From an uncultured Candidatus Saccharibacteria bacterium (lineage in GTDB: Bacteria; Patescibacteria; Saccharimonadia; Saccharimonadales; JAEWBQ01): a stretch of 50,942 bases of DNA. A model generated the notes under the pieces. The model worked only from the letters and a program-made list of their open reading frames with translations, had not been told where the DNA came from and ran no database searches. Below, one piece after another: positions 35,599 through 45,001 of the stretch (position 1 is the first letter of the stretch; each line of letters begins with the position of its first letter). The DNA lies in contig CAMPGV010000002.1 of the NCBI GenBank assembly GCA_946885745.1, forward strand, positions 1 through 50,942, in the 5' to 3' direction. Position numbers and translations under genes: made by a program.

Positions 35599-36285
35599 CT
35601 ACCTTCTCCCCGTCTTGTTGCCTGCGCGAGCCAAAATATCAAACCTATTCACTGCACAATAATCAGATCCGCCGCTACTACCCGATGGTGGCTGACAAGT
35701 AAGCTCATCAAGGATTAGCTCATCTTGATCATTGGTACCTAGCGTCAAGCTGATAGCGTATAGCGCTTGGCCTGAAATAGGGTGCCGGTCTGTTTCGGTT
35801 ACAATAAAGTCGTGCACCACCAGATCACGGTCTCCACTGTCGAGAAGTTCAGTTGCCAGTGATTGATCAACTTTTTTATTCAGGTCAGCACACAGTGTTG
35901 CGCCACTATCTGACACCTTCACAAGCCGGATTTGCTTCTCTGAATCATCGCTATACGTGTTCTGCACACCAGTCTCTGAAACTAGCGCGGCACCCTTATT
36001 CCACACATATGTGTAATCGCCAACACAGAGTCGGCCACCAAGATTATTTTGGTTAATAAAATGTGATGTCGTACTAAAGGGCTTATTGGCCGCAATTGTC
36101 CGTTGCAGCTCATCGGTTACCGCTCGGCCAGCCTGATTTACCTGACGCAGTGTCATTCCCTTATTGTAGATATGGCCAATTTGCATTGTGACCATCGCAA
36201 TCGCAAGCAGCAAGAGCGCCACAAAGCTCATCGCAAGCATCAGTTCGATAATCGTAAAGCCCTGTGATTTAGACTGCCGGGTCAT
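35599..36285 (-). CDS. Type IV minor pilin, PilW-like
   Basis: 228 aa. Prepilin signal QGFTIIELMLAMSFVALLLLA: cleavage after Gly and Glu5 of the mature protein are present. A globular domain with cysteines follows (RLCVGDYTYVW, TLCADLN, LTCQPP, DYCAVN). Overlaps the next upstream gene by 17 bp. Minor pilins of this class prime pilus assembly. Confidence 0.87.
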   Translation of the reverse strand: MTRQSKSQGFTIIELMLAMSFVALLLLAIAMVTMQIGHIYNKGMTLRQVNQAGRAVTDELQRTIAANKPFSTTSHFINQNNLGGRLCVGDYTYVWNKGAALVSETGVQNTYSDDSEKQIRLVKVSDSGATLCADLNKKVDQSLATELLDSGDRDLVVHDFIVTETDRHPISGQALYAISLTLGTNDQDELILDELTCQPPSGSSGGSDYCAVNRFDILARAGNKTGRR

Positions 36286-36913
36286 ATAACCTCACAATTG
36301 TTCCTAGTGTTAATGGACGGTTAATCCCTGGACTATTCCAGCACGCGCGAATATGAAAATCGACATAAGGCGTCTTGCCGTCAGTCGGAACAACATGAAC
36401 CGCCTCAACCCACATACCATACGACTTGTCGATGATGCTACTCGTTGGACTCTCGTACACCACCTGAGCAAATGGCGGTAAACTTTCATCAGCAGGTGGC
36501 TGCATTTCAACAATACCACTCACCACTCGCGCCGTACGCGCATTCATCACAAAGGGCTTCGTTGTCGAAGGGTCCAGTGCCGAGCACAGTGCGCCATCAA
36601 TACGACCAAATTCCGAAGCTTTGCCTACGGCATAGTTATCCTTGATCGTCTGCCATTCACCTGCTGTACCTGTTGTGGGCGCCCCGCCTGGCTGGTAACT
36701 TGCCACATAGGCCGCATGAACATAACGTAGCGCCTCGGCCTGGGCTTGCATCTGCTGGCGAACAAGCGTAATTTCAAGCGATCGCTGCGCGGACGCAATA
36801 CCCTGATTCATGATAGACAGACTTCCCACGGCCACCATCGCAAAGACCGCTACAGCAAACATAACTTCGATAATTGTGTCACCTTGCTGAGTTGAGCGAG
36901 TTAGGCGTCGCAT
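36269..36913 (-). CDS. Type IV minor pilin, PilV-like
   Basis: 214 aa with prepilin motif QGDTIIEVMFAVAVFAMVAVG; Asp replaces the Phe after the cleaved Gly, as in some PilV/GspI proteins, and Glu5 is kept. Downstream globular domain contains ALCSALD and RACWNSP cysteines. Overlaps both neighbours. Confidence 0.85.
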   Translation of the reverse strand: MRRLTRSTQQGDTIIEVMFAVAVFAMVAVGSLSIMNQGIASAQRSLEITLVRQQMQAQAEALRYVHAAYVASYQPGGAPTTGTAGEWQTIKDNYAVGKASEFGRIDGALCSALDPSTTKPFVMNARTARVVSGIVEMQPPADESLPPFAQVVYESPTSSIIDKSYGMWVEAVHVVPTDGKTPYVDFHIRACWNSPGINRPLTLGTIVRLYDPAV

Positions 36914-37644
36914 AGCTTATCTCCCTCTGGCGCAACCTGAACAGCGCTTGCCGAGCTCGCAAACGGACTAACTCTCACGCCCAACACGCTGCCAGCAATC
37001 GTTAAACCGCTTGGCGCAACACAAAGCGGCACCGCCTCGCGGTTCACTCCAGCATTGATCATAACCTCAGGGTTAGCCGTAGCCGACATATTCACAAAGG
37101 TGAGAATTCCTCCACTGAGTGGAGACCGGACAATCAATATTCGCATTGGCTGCGCTACATCAGAGCCTTTTTTCACAATCGTAGCGCCCCACGCCATCGA
37201 CTTCTCCTCACGTCCAAGCGGTGATTCTGCGATAGCATAGTTATCGGCAAGCTCCACGACGTCAGTCGCCGCCTCGTCGCTACCGCTCGCAGTACGGTAT
37301 CCGACTACATCTGTTGCGATCATCTGCTGTCCGTCATCTTGAACTGTCAGTAAACGACCAAGTAGCAAACACTCACCCGTTCCGCGAGGTTTGCCTGCAG
37401 TTTGTTCAACCCCCGCCATGCTGTTACAGCTCCACGTTGCATCTCTGTCGTTCACGACATTATCCACCTTGCTATACTGATCTTGCACAAAAGACTGCAG
37501 GCTATTGACGCTATCCTTATAGCGCTGCTGATTGATTGCGCTACCCGTTCCCGCCAAGATTCCGACCGCCAGCAAGCCAGTCACTGCCAGGAACAGCATC
37601 GTCTCAATAATAGTAAAGCCAATAGCGCGCTGGTTCGTACCCAT
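36901..37644 (-). CDS. Type IV minor pilin, FimT/GspH-like
   Basis: 247 aa with prepilin motif IGFTIIETMLFLAVTGLLAVG; Glu5 is conserved. First gene of the four-gene minor-pilin block. TGCTATAAT (37654-37662) lies 9 nt before the ATG, so this block has its own near-leaderless transcript. Confidence 0.85.
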   Translation of the reverse strand: MGTNQRAIGFTIIETMLFLAVTGLLAVGILAGTGSAINQQRYKDSVNSLQSFVQDQYSKVDNVVNDRDATWSCNSMAGVEQTAGKPRGTGECLLLGRLLTVQDDGQQMIATDVVGYRTASGSDEAATDVVELADNYAIAESPLGREEKSMAWGATIVKKGSDVAQPMRILIVRSPLSGGILTFVNMSATANPEVMINAGVNREAVPLCVAPSGLTIAGSVLGVRVSPFASSASAVQVAPEGDKLCDA

Positions 37645-37698
37645 GTTGGGCTCATTATAGCATAAGCATCATAGCAAGCACACTAGGCTTCGGCCGTG

Positions 37699-38595
37699 CT
37701 ACGGCATCATAAATGGCATAAAACTCAGCGTCGTATACCAGTCGATTACCGGCTGGCCGACAAAGAATGCCACAACCATGCCAAGGATCAAGAACGGCCC
37801 AAATGGTACGCGCGAGGTGCGCTCCAGGCGCTTAGAAACAAGCCCGGGAATAATCACAAGACACCCAATAAGATTAGCTGCAAACAGCGCTACAAACGCG
37901 AGTACCCAGTCGCCAAGCACAAGTGCTAGTACAAGACCGAGCTTCACATCACCAAATCCTACCCAACGACCACGCGATACCCACCAGAGCAGGAGGTACA
38001 GGCCGCTAAGGATCGCGACAGCACCAGCCACACTCCATACTGCCGTCAGATGATTTGGCGCTTGTGCTACCTGGATCAATGCCATGCCGCTCGCTAGGCC
38101 AATTAGCGGAAAAGTCACGACATCCGGCAGAAGGAACCATTTCTGGTCATAGGCAAACAAGATCAAGAGCCCGACACCGATAAGTAGCCAGAGGGCGAAG
38201 CGTAGCACTTCCCAACCCTGCAGAGCCTCTGGCCATACGAGATACGACACAACGAAGAAGCTGGCCATCGCCACTTCCATCAATGGCTCAAACCAGCCGA
38301 TCGACTTGCGGCAGTAGCGACATTTCCCACGGAGACTCACCCAACTGACCAGCGGCAGCAGGTCGTACCAAGCGAGCTGATGACCACAATGCAAACAGCG
38401 CGAACGGTCTTTGCTCGTATACGTCCCTTCGTTGAGCGGCTTGAGCTGAAGAAACTCCTTCTCCTCAACATGCTCACCCTGTGCCTTGTCTTCAGCTAAC
38501 TGGCGGGCGCGCAGGCGCCAGACGGTTGCACCCGCAAAGCTACCAAATAGTAGACCAAAAAGTCCAAGAATTATTGCAATAACAGCCTGTTCCAT
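37699..38595 (-). CDS. pilD: Prepilin peptidase / N-methyltransferase
   Basis: 298 aa from ATG 38595. Membrane aspartyl protease that cleaves prepilins and methylates the new N-terminus. Zinc-type CLHCGHQ/CRYCRK motifs are present in the N-terminal loop. Catalytic Asp residues lie in FAYDQKWFLLPD and GFGDVKLG. About eight helices. Acts on pilA and the minor pilins encoded around it. Confidence 0.95.
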   Translation of the reverse strand: MEQAVIAIILGLFGLLFGSFAGATVWRLRARQLAEDKAQGEHVEEKEFLQLKPLNEGTYTSKDRSRCLHCGHQLAWYDLLPLVSWVSLRGKCRYCRKSIGWFEPLMEVAMASFFVVSYLVWPEALQGWEVLRFALWLLIGVGLLILFAYDQKWFLLPDVVTFPLIGLASGMALIQVAQAPNHLTAVWSVAGAVAILSGLYLLLWWVSRGRWVGFGDVKLGLVLALVLGDWVLAFVALFAANLIGCLVIIPGLVSKRLERTSRVPFGPFLILGMVVAFFVGQPVIDWYTTLSFMPFMMP

Positions 38596-38628
38596 ATCTT
38601 CCCTATGATACTCGACCATAAGCAAAAA

Positions 38629-38656
38629 CAAAACCCCGGTTGTAGCCGGGGTTTTG
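38629..38656 (-). terminator. pilA terminator
   Basis: 11-bp stem caaaaccccgg/ccggggttttg with a 6-nt loop; minus strand continues GTTTTTGC. Confidence 0.9.
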
Positions 38657-38671
38657 TAAATGCCGAGAGGT

Positions 38672-39148
38672 CTAGTTGCTTACGCAGGCTACACCGCCAC
38701 CTTCAAGCTTGTACTGGAAAGCGATCTTGCCAGAACCTTGGCCTGTCTTAAGAGACTCGCCTTCGCAAACTGCATTGCGTGTAAAGGAGATTTCACCTTC
38801 AGTAAAATCAGTCGCCGCGTCACCTTCTTTAAAGACATAGTCTGTTCCATTTGGATCAGCAAAGGTGTCACCACCGGCAGTCAGGTAGCTACTAATGAAG
38901 CCATCTGCGCCATTGTCTTCAAGCGTATCAGTGCTTGGTAGCTTGTTGCGATTATTAGTCTGGAAGTTCTGAATAGCCGTCTGAACACGACTGAGATCAG
39001 TACGACGCTGAGTATCACGCTGGTTGCGCTGGAGCGCTGGGAGCGCAATAAAGACCATCAAGAAGATAAGACCAGCAATTGCCAGCACCAACACGACTTC
39101 GATAATCGTAAAGCCCTTCTGGTTGTTTGTTTGCTTCGGTACGTTCAT
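38672..39148 (-). CDS. pilA: Major type IV pilin
   Basis: 158 aa from ATG 39148, 8 nt after AAAGGTGG; an upstream in-frame GTG overlaps that site and is rejected. Leader KQTNNQKG, cleavage, then FTIIEVVLVLAIAGLIFLMVF with Glu5. The C-terminus has a probable disulfide (NAVCEGE to GGVACVSN). Own promoter, 5' UTR with ribosome site and terminator fit high expression of the main fibre subunit. Confidence 0.92.
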   Translation of the reverse strand: MNVPKQTNNQKGFTIIEVVLVLAIAGLIFLMVFIALPALQRNQRDTQRRTDLSRVQTAIQNFQTNNRNKLPSTDTLEDNGADGFISSYLTAGGDTFADPNGTDYVFKEGDAATDFTEGEISFTRNAVCEGESLKTGQGSGKIAFQYKLEGGGVACVSN

Positions 39149-39200
39149 AAAATTTTCCACCTTTCTATGAACTATTAAAATGCGCTTAACGCTTACGCCT

Positions 39201-39229
39201 ATAGTACGACAGCGCCCAGCGAATGTCTA
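39201..39229 (-). promoter_or_regulatory. pilA promoter
   Basis: Minus strand TAGACA (39224-39229), 17 nt, TACTAT (39201-39206), giving a 5' UTR of about 47 nt. It overlaps the pilC stop region. Confidence 0.6.
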
Positions 39230-39232
39230 GCG

Positions 39233-40438
39233 TTAGGTTTTATTTACCAGTCCGTAAATTGGCAGCAGAATTGCTCCCACCATACCACCAGCAACAATTG
39301 CCAAGACGACCATCAGAATCGGCTCAATCGCTGTCGAAATCGCTTTGATTTCTTCATCAAGCTCATCCTCATATACTTGGGCGGTCTTCCCCATCATGTC
39401 ATCGATACGGCCAGACTGCTCACCGATCTTAATCATCTGTGGAACTAGTGGCAAAATATAATCCTCGGGCTGCAGCGAAGCTGAAAGTGGCTTACCACCT
39501 TTTACCTTTTCGGCTGCACGGTCAATACTTTTCGCGATAATTGTATTGTTCACAGCCGTACTCGTAATGTGCAGCATGTCGAGCATGGCAACACCCGTCG
39601 AGAGCAGTGTCTGGCCGGTGCGTGCAAAGCGAGCCATGTAGAGCTTGCGGAACATACCGCCAAACATAGGTACATTCAGCTTAAACGTATCCTTAAAGTG
39701 AATACCGGCATCGGTTTTGAGGTACTGCATAAAAAAGTAGATCGCGATACCAATGATGATTATCACCAGCCACCAGAACTGCGCCATAAAGTCAGCAGCC
39801 GAAACCATAATCTGAGTCAGGAATGGCAAGGTTTGTTTCATATCAAGGTAGAGCTTCTTCACCTGTGGCACCACCGTAAACAGCATGAAGGCCATCACAC
39901 CGAAGATCACGACTAGCACGATAATCGGGTACGTCAACGCGCCCTTGATCTTGCTCATCGTTGCCGCGTCTTTTTCCTGCTGATTAGCGATGCGCTGCAG
40001 TGACTGATCAAGCGTACCGGAAACCTCACCAGCCGCGATCAAGGCAAGAAATACCTTGTCAAACACTTCAGGGTGCTGCCCAAATGACTCAGACAGCGAT
40101 TTACCCCCTTCAACGGAGGTTACGATATCTTCGGCGACACTGCGAAGCTGTTTGTTCTGTGTCTGCTCTGTAATCGTGTGGAGACTCTGTGAAAGAGGTA
40201 GGCCAGCCCCAATCAAGGTTGCCAGCTGACGCGTGAAGACAATCTTATCCTTTGTCGTAATGCGCCCAGTCAAACGAGCAAGCAGATTGCCCTCACCGGT
40301 ATCTTCCTTGATATCAAACGGCACGAAGCCCTGCGCCATCAAGAGCTTGGCGGCTGCCGTCTCACTATCGGCCTGCACAGTTGCCTTGACCATTTTGTTG
40401 GTCGAGGTATCCCGTGCCTGATAGTTAAACTTTTTCAC
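39233..40438 (-). CDS. pilC: Type IV pilus inner-membrane platform protein
   Basis: 401 aa with two GspF repeats (FTRQLATLIGAGLPLSQSL and FARTGQTLLSTGVAMLDML) and three helices near 165-190, 215-235 and 370-395. Anchors the assembly and retraction motors. Starts at GTG with AGGGG 7 nt upstream, right after the pilT stop. Confidence 0.95.
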   Translation of the reverse strand: MKKFNYQARDTSTNKMVKATVQADSETAAAKLLMAQGFVPFDIKEDTGEGNLLARLTGRITTKDKIVFTRQLATLIGAGLPLSQSLHTITEQTQNKQLRSVAEDIVTSVEGGKSLSESFGQHPEVFDKVFLALIAAGEVSGTLDQSLQRIANQQEKDAATMSKIKGALTYPIIVLVVIFGVMAFMLFTVVPQVKKLYLDMKQTLPFLTQIMVSAADFMAQFWWLVIIIIGIAIYFFMQYLKTDAGIHFKDTFKLNVPMFGGMFRKLYMARFARTGQTLLSTGVAMLDMLHITSTAVNNTIIAKSIDRAAEKVKGGKPLSASLQPEDYILPLVPQMIKIGEQSGRIDDMMGKTAQVYEDELDEEIKAISTAIEPILMVVLAIVAGGMVGAILLPIYGLVNKT

Positions 40439-40441
40439 CGA

Positions 40442-41515
40442 TTAGCCCCTCATCAATCGTTCAAATTCAGTCAGGTCAACCGCAAAGTTACGCGCTTCAT
40501 CGTAGGTGACGGTGCCACTCTGTACGAGCCCGACGAGCGTACGGTCCATTGTCTGCATACCCTGGTCGGCACCAGTCTGAATCACGGCGTCAAGCTGATG
40601 ACTCTTACCCTCACGGATAATGTTCCGGACCGCTGGGTTCGCTACGAGCACCTCGGCAGCGACAACACGTCCGCCACCGATAGCCGGCACGAGACGTTGT
40701 GAACAAATCGCCATCAAGATATTACTCAGCTGAGCACGAATCTGCGGCTGTTGATGCGGCGGGAAAACGTCGATCATACGGTCAATCGATTGTGCGGCCG
40801 AGTTGGTGTGAAGGGTCGCGAACACCAAGTGTCCGGTCTCGGCAATAGTGATCGCCGCAGAGATTGTCTCAAGGTCGCGCATCTCACCAATGAGCACGAC
40901 ATCAGGGTCCTGACGAAGGCTAGAACGCAGCGCAGCTGAGAAGCTATAGGTGTCATAGTGAACTTCACGCTGCACAACAACTGACTTCTTTGACTTGTGA
41001 GTAAACTCGATTGGGTCTTCGATGGTAATAATGTGGTTAGCACGTTCGGTGTTAATCTTATCAACCAGAGCTGCCAGAGTCGTGGACTTACCTGATCCGG
41101 TTGGACCGGTCACGAGCACGAGACCTCGTGGGAAGTCAGCAAAACCCATCACTACTTGCGGCATACCAAGCTCAACGACAGATTTAATTTCATTTGGAAT
41201 CAAACGCAGGGCTGCGGCGAGATTGCCGCGCTCATGGAAAGCATTCACACGGAAGCGACCAAGCGTACCGAAGGCGAAGCTAAAGTCGAATTCCTTATCT
41301 TTTAAGAGAATTTGCTGCTGATCTTGGTCGAGGATAGCGAAAACAAGCGCCTCGACTTGAGACTCATCTAGTGGGTTGTAGCCAGCAATTGGCGTTAGAC
41401 TACCGTCGATACGCAGCATCGGCGGCAAGCCAACCTGCAAGTGAAGGTCAGATGCACGCTTCTTTACCACCTCTTCGAGGAGGACTTCGATTCGTAGTTC
41501 TGGTTGATTGTTCAT
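40442..41515 (-). CDS. pilT: Pilus retraction ATPase
   Basis: 357 aa hexameric motor that depolymerises pili. N-terminal PAS-like domain (RASDLHLQVGLPPMLRIDG), Walker A GPTGSGKST (137-145), Asp box ITIEDPIEF, Walker B DVVLIGEMRD, His box GHLVFATLHTN. Its presence means these pili retract, allowing twitching or pulling toward a host cell or DNA. Confidence 0.95.
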   Translation of the reverse strand: MNNQPELRIEVLLEEVVKKRASDLHLQVGLPPMLRIDGSLTPIAGYNPLDESQVEALVFAILDQDQQQILLKDKEFDFSFAFGTLGRFRVNAFHERGNLAAALRLIPNEIKSVVELGMPQVVMGFADFPRGLVLVTGPTGSGKSTTLAALVDKINTERANHIITIEDPIEFTHKSKKSVVVQREVHYDTYSFSAALRSSLRQDPDVVLIGEMRDLETISAAITIAETGHLVFATLHTNSAAQSIDRMIDVFPPHQQPQIRAQLSNILMAICSQRLVPAIGGGRVVAAEVLVANPAVRNIIREGKSHQLDAVIQTGADQGMQTMDRTLVGLVQSGTVTYDEARNFAVDLTEFERLMRG

Positions 41516-41531
41516 GTTGGTTCCACCCTTC

Positions 41532-43295
41532 TTATGCTGTATCTGCTGCCACGCGGTTTACTTCTTCAATTGTCGTGATTCCCTGGAGCGCCTTGAGGTA
41601 CCCATCTTGACGCATCGTGATCATTCCCTGCTCGACTGCCTTGCGCTGGATCTCAGCGCTGGTTGAGCGTGCGACGATCAGATTCTGGATCTCCTCGGTC
41701 ACGTCCATGACCTCGTAAAGGCCGGCACGTCCGGCGTAACCATGGGGTGTCTGAGGGGTGTCACGACCCTTGACTAGAGTATAAGCGGTTTGACCAGCTA
41801 GTGGCAAGTCTTTATAACCAAGGTCTTCAGCTACCCGAGCAACATCTGCCTGGGTCTTCGGCAAGAGGTGTCCAACAGTTGCCAGAATGTTTTGCGTTTC
41901 GATTGGTGTCGATTGATACGTATCGCGCTTTGGTGAAACACGACGCACGAGGCGCTGACCAATAATTGTCTTGACCGTACTAGCAATCAGGAATGGTTCA
42001 ATATCCATATCGAGAAGGCGCGGCAAAACACCGGCCGCACTATTGGTGTGAAGCGTACTGAATACAAGGTGTCCCGTCAGGGCCGCCTGTACGGCTAGGT
42101 TGGCTGTTTCGCCGTCACGCACCTCTCCAACCATCACCACATCAGGGTCTTGACGCAAAATCGAACGGAGCCCACTGGCGAATGTAAGGCCCACTTCACT
42201 ATTCACCTGGATCTGATTAACACCATCCATTTTGTACTCTACCGGGTCCTCAAGAGTAACAATATTGACGGTATCGTCTTTGATCTCTTTAATCAATGCA
42301 TAAAGACTAGTCGACTTACCTGACCCGGTTGGACCAGAGGTCAAAATCATACCATTTGGATTACGAATACCCTTACGGATAGTGCGAAGTGCGCGACCGG
42401 TGTAGCCCATTTCCTCAATATCAAAGCTATTACCTGACTTATCGAGCAAACGAATCACCACCTGCTCACCCCAGACGACCGGGCTAATCGCGATACGAAG
42501 GTCAACCTCCTTAGCCGCCACACTCACCGTAAACTGACCATCCTGCGGAATGCGGTGTTCGTCAATCTTAAGGTTTGAAAGAATCTTAATGCGACTCACG
42601 AGAGCCGGCTCAATTGACTTTGGCAGCTGCATAATTTCACGCAGCACACCGTCGACACGACAGCGGATTTTAAGTGTCTTCTCGAGCGGTTCGATGTGCA
42701 CGTCACTGGCGCGCGATTTTACGGCGTACTCAAGAATTGTACTGAGCGCGCGGCTGATTGGCGAATCTTGGACGATCGTCTTAATGTCCTTTTCGCTCGA
42801 CTGTCGAGCCTCTTGCTGTGACGCTTCAGCGGCAGCATCAACACTAGAAAGGTCGGTGCGGTACTGGTCCAGTACATGGCGAACCCCCGCCTCTGAGGCC
42901 ATGAACACCTTAAGCGGACGCTGAATACGATTGGCCAAGTAGTCAACCGCTTGAACGTTATTGGCGTCGATCATCGCAACGGCTAGACGGTTCTGAATTT
43001 CGGCCAAAGGCACAGCCATAAAGCGTTCTGCAATATCCTCTGGCAGGAGTGATAGTACGTTCTGGTCAATCAAGCTGTTCGTGAGGTTGACGTATGGCAC
43101 ACCCGATACCTGAGCAATAGCGTGAGTCAAAAGCTCGTCATCAACCAGATGCTTTTCCGCGAGCACGGCAAGCAGTGGTCGACTTGAGCTAGCGGCGTCA
43201 CTCTGAGCAATCGCCAGGTCATCGCGCGTCACTAACCCCTCTTCAGCAAGAAGAGTTAACAGTTTTTCCTGGATATCGTCGGTAAGCAGCGCCAT
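41532..43295 (-). CDS. pilB: Pilus extension ATPase
   Basis: 587 aa. Two-part N-terminal GspE/MshEN-like domain (1-150), then the motor with Walker A GPTGSGKST (321-329), VTLEDPVEY, DVVMVGEVRD and GHLVFSTLHTN. The tetracysteine metal motif usual after RLVRR in PilB/GspE is missing (RLVRRVSPKRDTYQS instead). AAAGGG precedes the ATG. Confidence 0.95.
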   Translation of the reverse strand: MALLTDDIQEKLLTLLAEEGLVTRDDLAIAQSDAASSSRPLLAVLAEKHLVDDELLTHAIAQVSGVPYVNLTNSLIDQNVLSLLPEDIAERFMAVPLAEIQNRLAVAMIDANNVQAVDYLANRIQRPLKVFMASEAGVRHVLDQYRTDLSSVDAAAEASQQEARQSSEKDIKTIVQDSPISRALSTILEYAVKSRASDVHIEPLEKTLKIRCRVDGVLREIMQLPKSIEPALVSRIKILSNLKIDEHRIPQDGQFTVSVAAKEVDLRIAISPVVWGEQVVIRLLDKSGNSFDIEEMGYTGRALRTIRKGIRNPNGMILTSGPTGSGKSTSLYALIKEIKDDTVNIVTLEDPVEYKMDGVNQIQVNSEVGLTFASGLRSILRQDPDVVMVGEVRDGETANLAVQAALTGHLVFSTLHTNSAAGVLPRLLDMDIEPFLIASTVKTIIGQRLVRRVSPKRDTYQSTPIETQNILATVGHLLPKTQADVARVAEDLGYKDLPLAGQTAYTLVKGRDTPQTPHGYAGRAGLYEVMDVTEEIQNLIVARSTSAEIQRKAVEQGMITMRQDGYLKALQGITTIEEVNRVAADTA

Positions 43296-43307
43296 ATGGT
43301 AGACCCT

Positions 43308-43553
43308 TTACTGCCCGCGCAGCGGAGAGGTATCCGAAGAGCCGCCAATAGTTACTTCAACGGTTGGATTGATGGCATCTTTATTAAAGACCGATGGACT
43401 AGGGTCGGCAAGATCTGCAGAAATGACCTCTGTCGTTTTTACCTTAACCGATTGACTAGACACGTCACCAATAACACTCTTGGCAACAAAATATGATACC
43501 AATACAGAGATAGAGATAATGAGGATGATCATGGCGATATCTGATTTTTTCAT
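43308..43553 (-). CDS. Small single-pass protein of the pilus operon
   Basis: 81 aa; one N-terminal transmembrane helix (about 5-24), then a short extracytoplasmic segment rich in Ser, Val and Asp. Located between pilO-like and pilB genes in the position where PilP-type lipoproteins occur in diderms, but without a lipobox. Function unknown. Confidence 0.75.
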   Translation of the reverse strand: MKKSDIAMIILIISISVLVSYFVAKSVIGDVSSQSVKVKTTEVISADLADPSPSVFNKDAINPTVEVTIGGSSDTSPLRGQ

Positions 43554-43571
43554 AATAGTATGACCTTAGTC

Positions 43572-44276
43572 TTATCCTTTTGGTTTAATAGTCTTTTCTT
43601 TTAGTTCTACGGTTTTCGCAGGCTCATAGTAAGCTCGACCCTCAACGGTCATTACCACACGACTACCCTGGCCTTCGATCGTCAGTGCTGATACATCGAT
43701 CGCTCGAATTGAACGCTCGAGTCGCTGTAAAAGCTCCTTAAGCGCGTTTACATCATTCGCATTTGCACTGACCGCAAAGCTGAAGTTAATCTGGTTCGGT
43801 TCGTCACTGTCTGAAGCATCCTGAACGCCCGCATCTTCACCCGCTTCCACACCCGCAACTGGATCAACACGAAAAGCTTCGTCCCGAATCCTGGTATCTT
43901 CACGAATTATCTTCAACAAGGAAGCGCCTAGAGCCGACGAGTTCGCCTCAGCAGGAAGAGCGTCAAGCACAACCTGGATCGGCTGAGCTTCGCCCGACGT
44001 TGCCACGCTTCGTAGCGCGTCATTAGTGTTCATTAAACGGACTTCATCTTTAAGCTTATCGATAGCCTTAAGGTTCTTCTGAAGAGTGCTGGCCGTCTTA
44101 CCCTTCTCGGCAAGGACACGCTCATTAAATAGAGCCTTCTGTCCCAAGAAGAGGATCGCAACAGCTGCGATACCCACTACTACCGACGCAAGCGCCACCC
44201 AAATAAACATAGTGCGGTTCGCATTGGCAATCTGCTGTCGCTTACGAACTACCGTCGTTGGCTGCTGATCATTCAT
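43572..44276 (-). CDS. pilO: PilO-like pilus alignment protein
   Basis: 234 aa: cytoplasmic tail, one transmembrane helix (about 24-46), a coiled coil (EKGKTASTLQKNLKAIDKLKDEV), then a ferredoxin-like region (FSFAVSANANDVNALKELLQRLE). Position after pilMN and topology identify PilO; sequence is divergent. Start overlaps the pilN stop (TAATG). Confidence 0.78.
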   Translation of the reverse strand: MNDQQPTTVVRKRQQIANANRTMFIWVALASVVVGIAAVAILFLGQKALFNERVLAEKGKTASTLQKNLKAIDKLKDEVRLMNTNDALRSVATSGEAQPIQVVLDALPAEANSSALGASLLKIIREDTRIRDEAFRVDPVAGVEAGEDAGVQDASDSDEPNQINFSFAVSANANDVNALKELLQRLERSIRAIDVSALTIEGQGSRVVMTVEGRAYYEPAKTVELKEKTIKPKG

Positions 44277-45001
44277 TAGTTGGCCTCCTCGATATCGCTA
44301 GCTTTGGTAGTAAACAGACTTTGCGGCACGCCGAGATAGGAGTCGGTAGCGTTTGTCTTGGCTGGGGTCTGAATAGTAACTCCGGTTACTGTGTGCGAGA
44401 AGAGTTCTTTCGGATAGGTAAAGCTCAAACTAAAGCGCAGTACCTTTGCCCCAGTTGCGTCTTCGCCGTAGCTACGCTCAGCATCAGAAATATCAACCGC
44501 TAGCGGCGCCGTTCGCTCTTCACCATCCTCGGTGTACTTTACCGTGGTTGCCGCTAGAGTCTTTTTGAAAATTTCAAGCGCCGTCCATGCTTGTGCAGCC
44601 TGAGCCTGAAGAGTAATCGTATCCTCCTCGGCGTCTATGGTGAGGTTTGTCACACGAATATCATTTGGCGCGGGCGGATTGATTGCTTGCAGCATATCAA
44701 AAACGCGAGAATCCACCTTCTTGTCATCATGCATCTCTTGAAGCTTGCTCAGCTGATTTTGAATCGTCAATGTATTGTTAACATCCTCAATCTTTGCCAA
44801 CTCTTCGCTTCGGTCTTTGATGGCCTGATCACTCGCTAGACTACGGACCGTCTGGACGCCGAAGACCCACATAGCAAGAAGCACGACTGTACCAACAGCA
44901 ATGACACTCACTGTGATCGCAAGCGAAATAACCCCAGTTCGAGCGCGCTGCGCACGTAGTAGCTCCTGCTTGACGTCAGGGACAAGATTAATTTCGATCA
45001 T
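44276..45001 (-). CDS. pilN: PilN-like pilus alignment protein
   Basis: 241 aa. It opens with IEINLVPDVKQELLRAQRAR, the conserved INLLP-type motif through which PilN docks to PilM. One transmembrane helix (22-47), coiled coil and an extracytoplasmic domain follow. Start overlaps the pilM stop (ATGA). Confidence 0.87.
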   Translation of the reverse strand: MIEINLVPDVKQELLRAQRARTGVISLAITVSVIAVGTVVLLAMWVFGVQTVRSLASDQAIKDRSEELAKIEDVNNTLTIQNQLSKLQEMHDDKKVDSRVFDMLQAINPPAPNDIRVTNLTIDAEEDTITLQAQAAQAWTALEIFKKTLAATTVKYTEDGEERTAPLAVDISDAERSYGEDATGAKVLRFSLSFTYPKELFSHTVTGVTIQTPAKTNATDSYLGVPQSLFTTKASDIEEAN

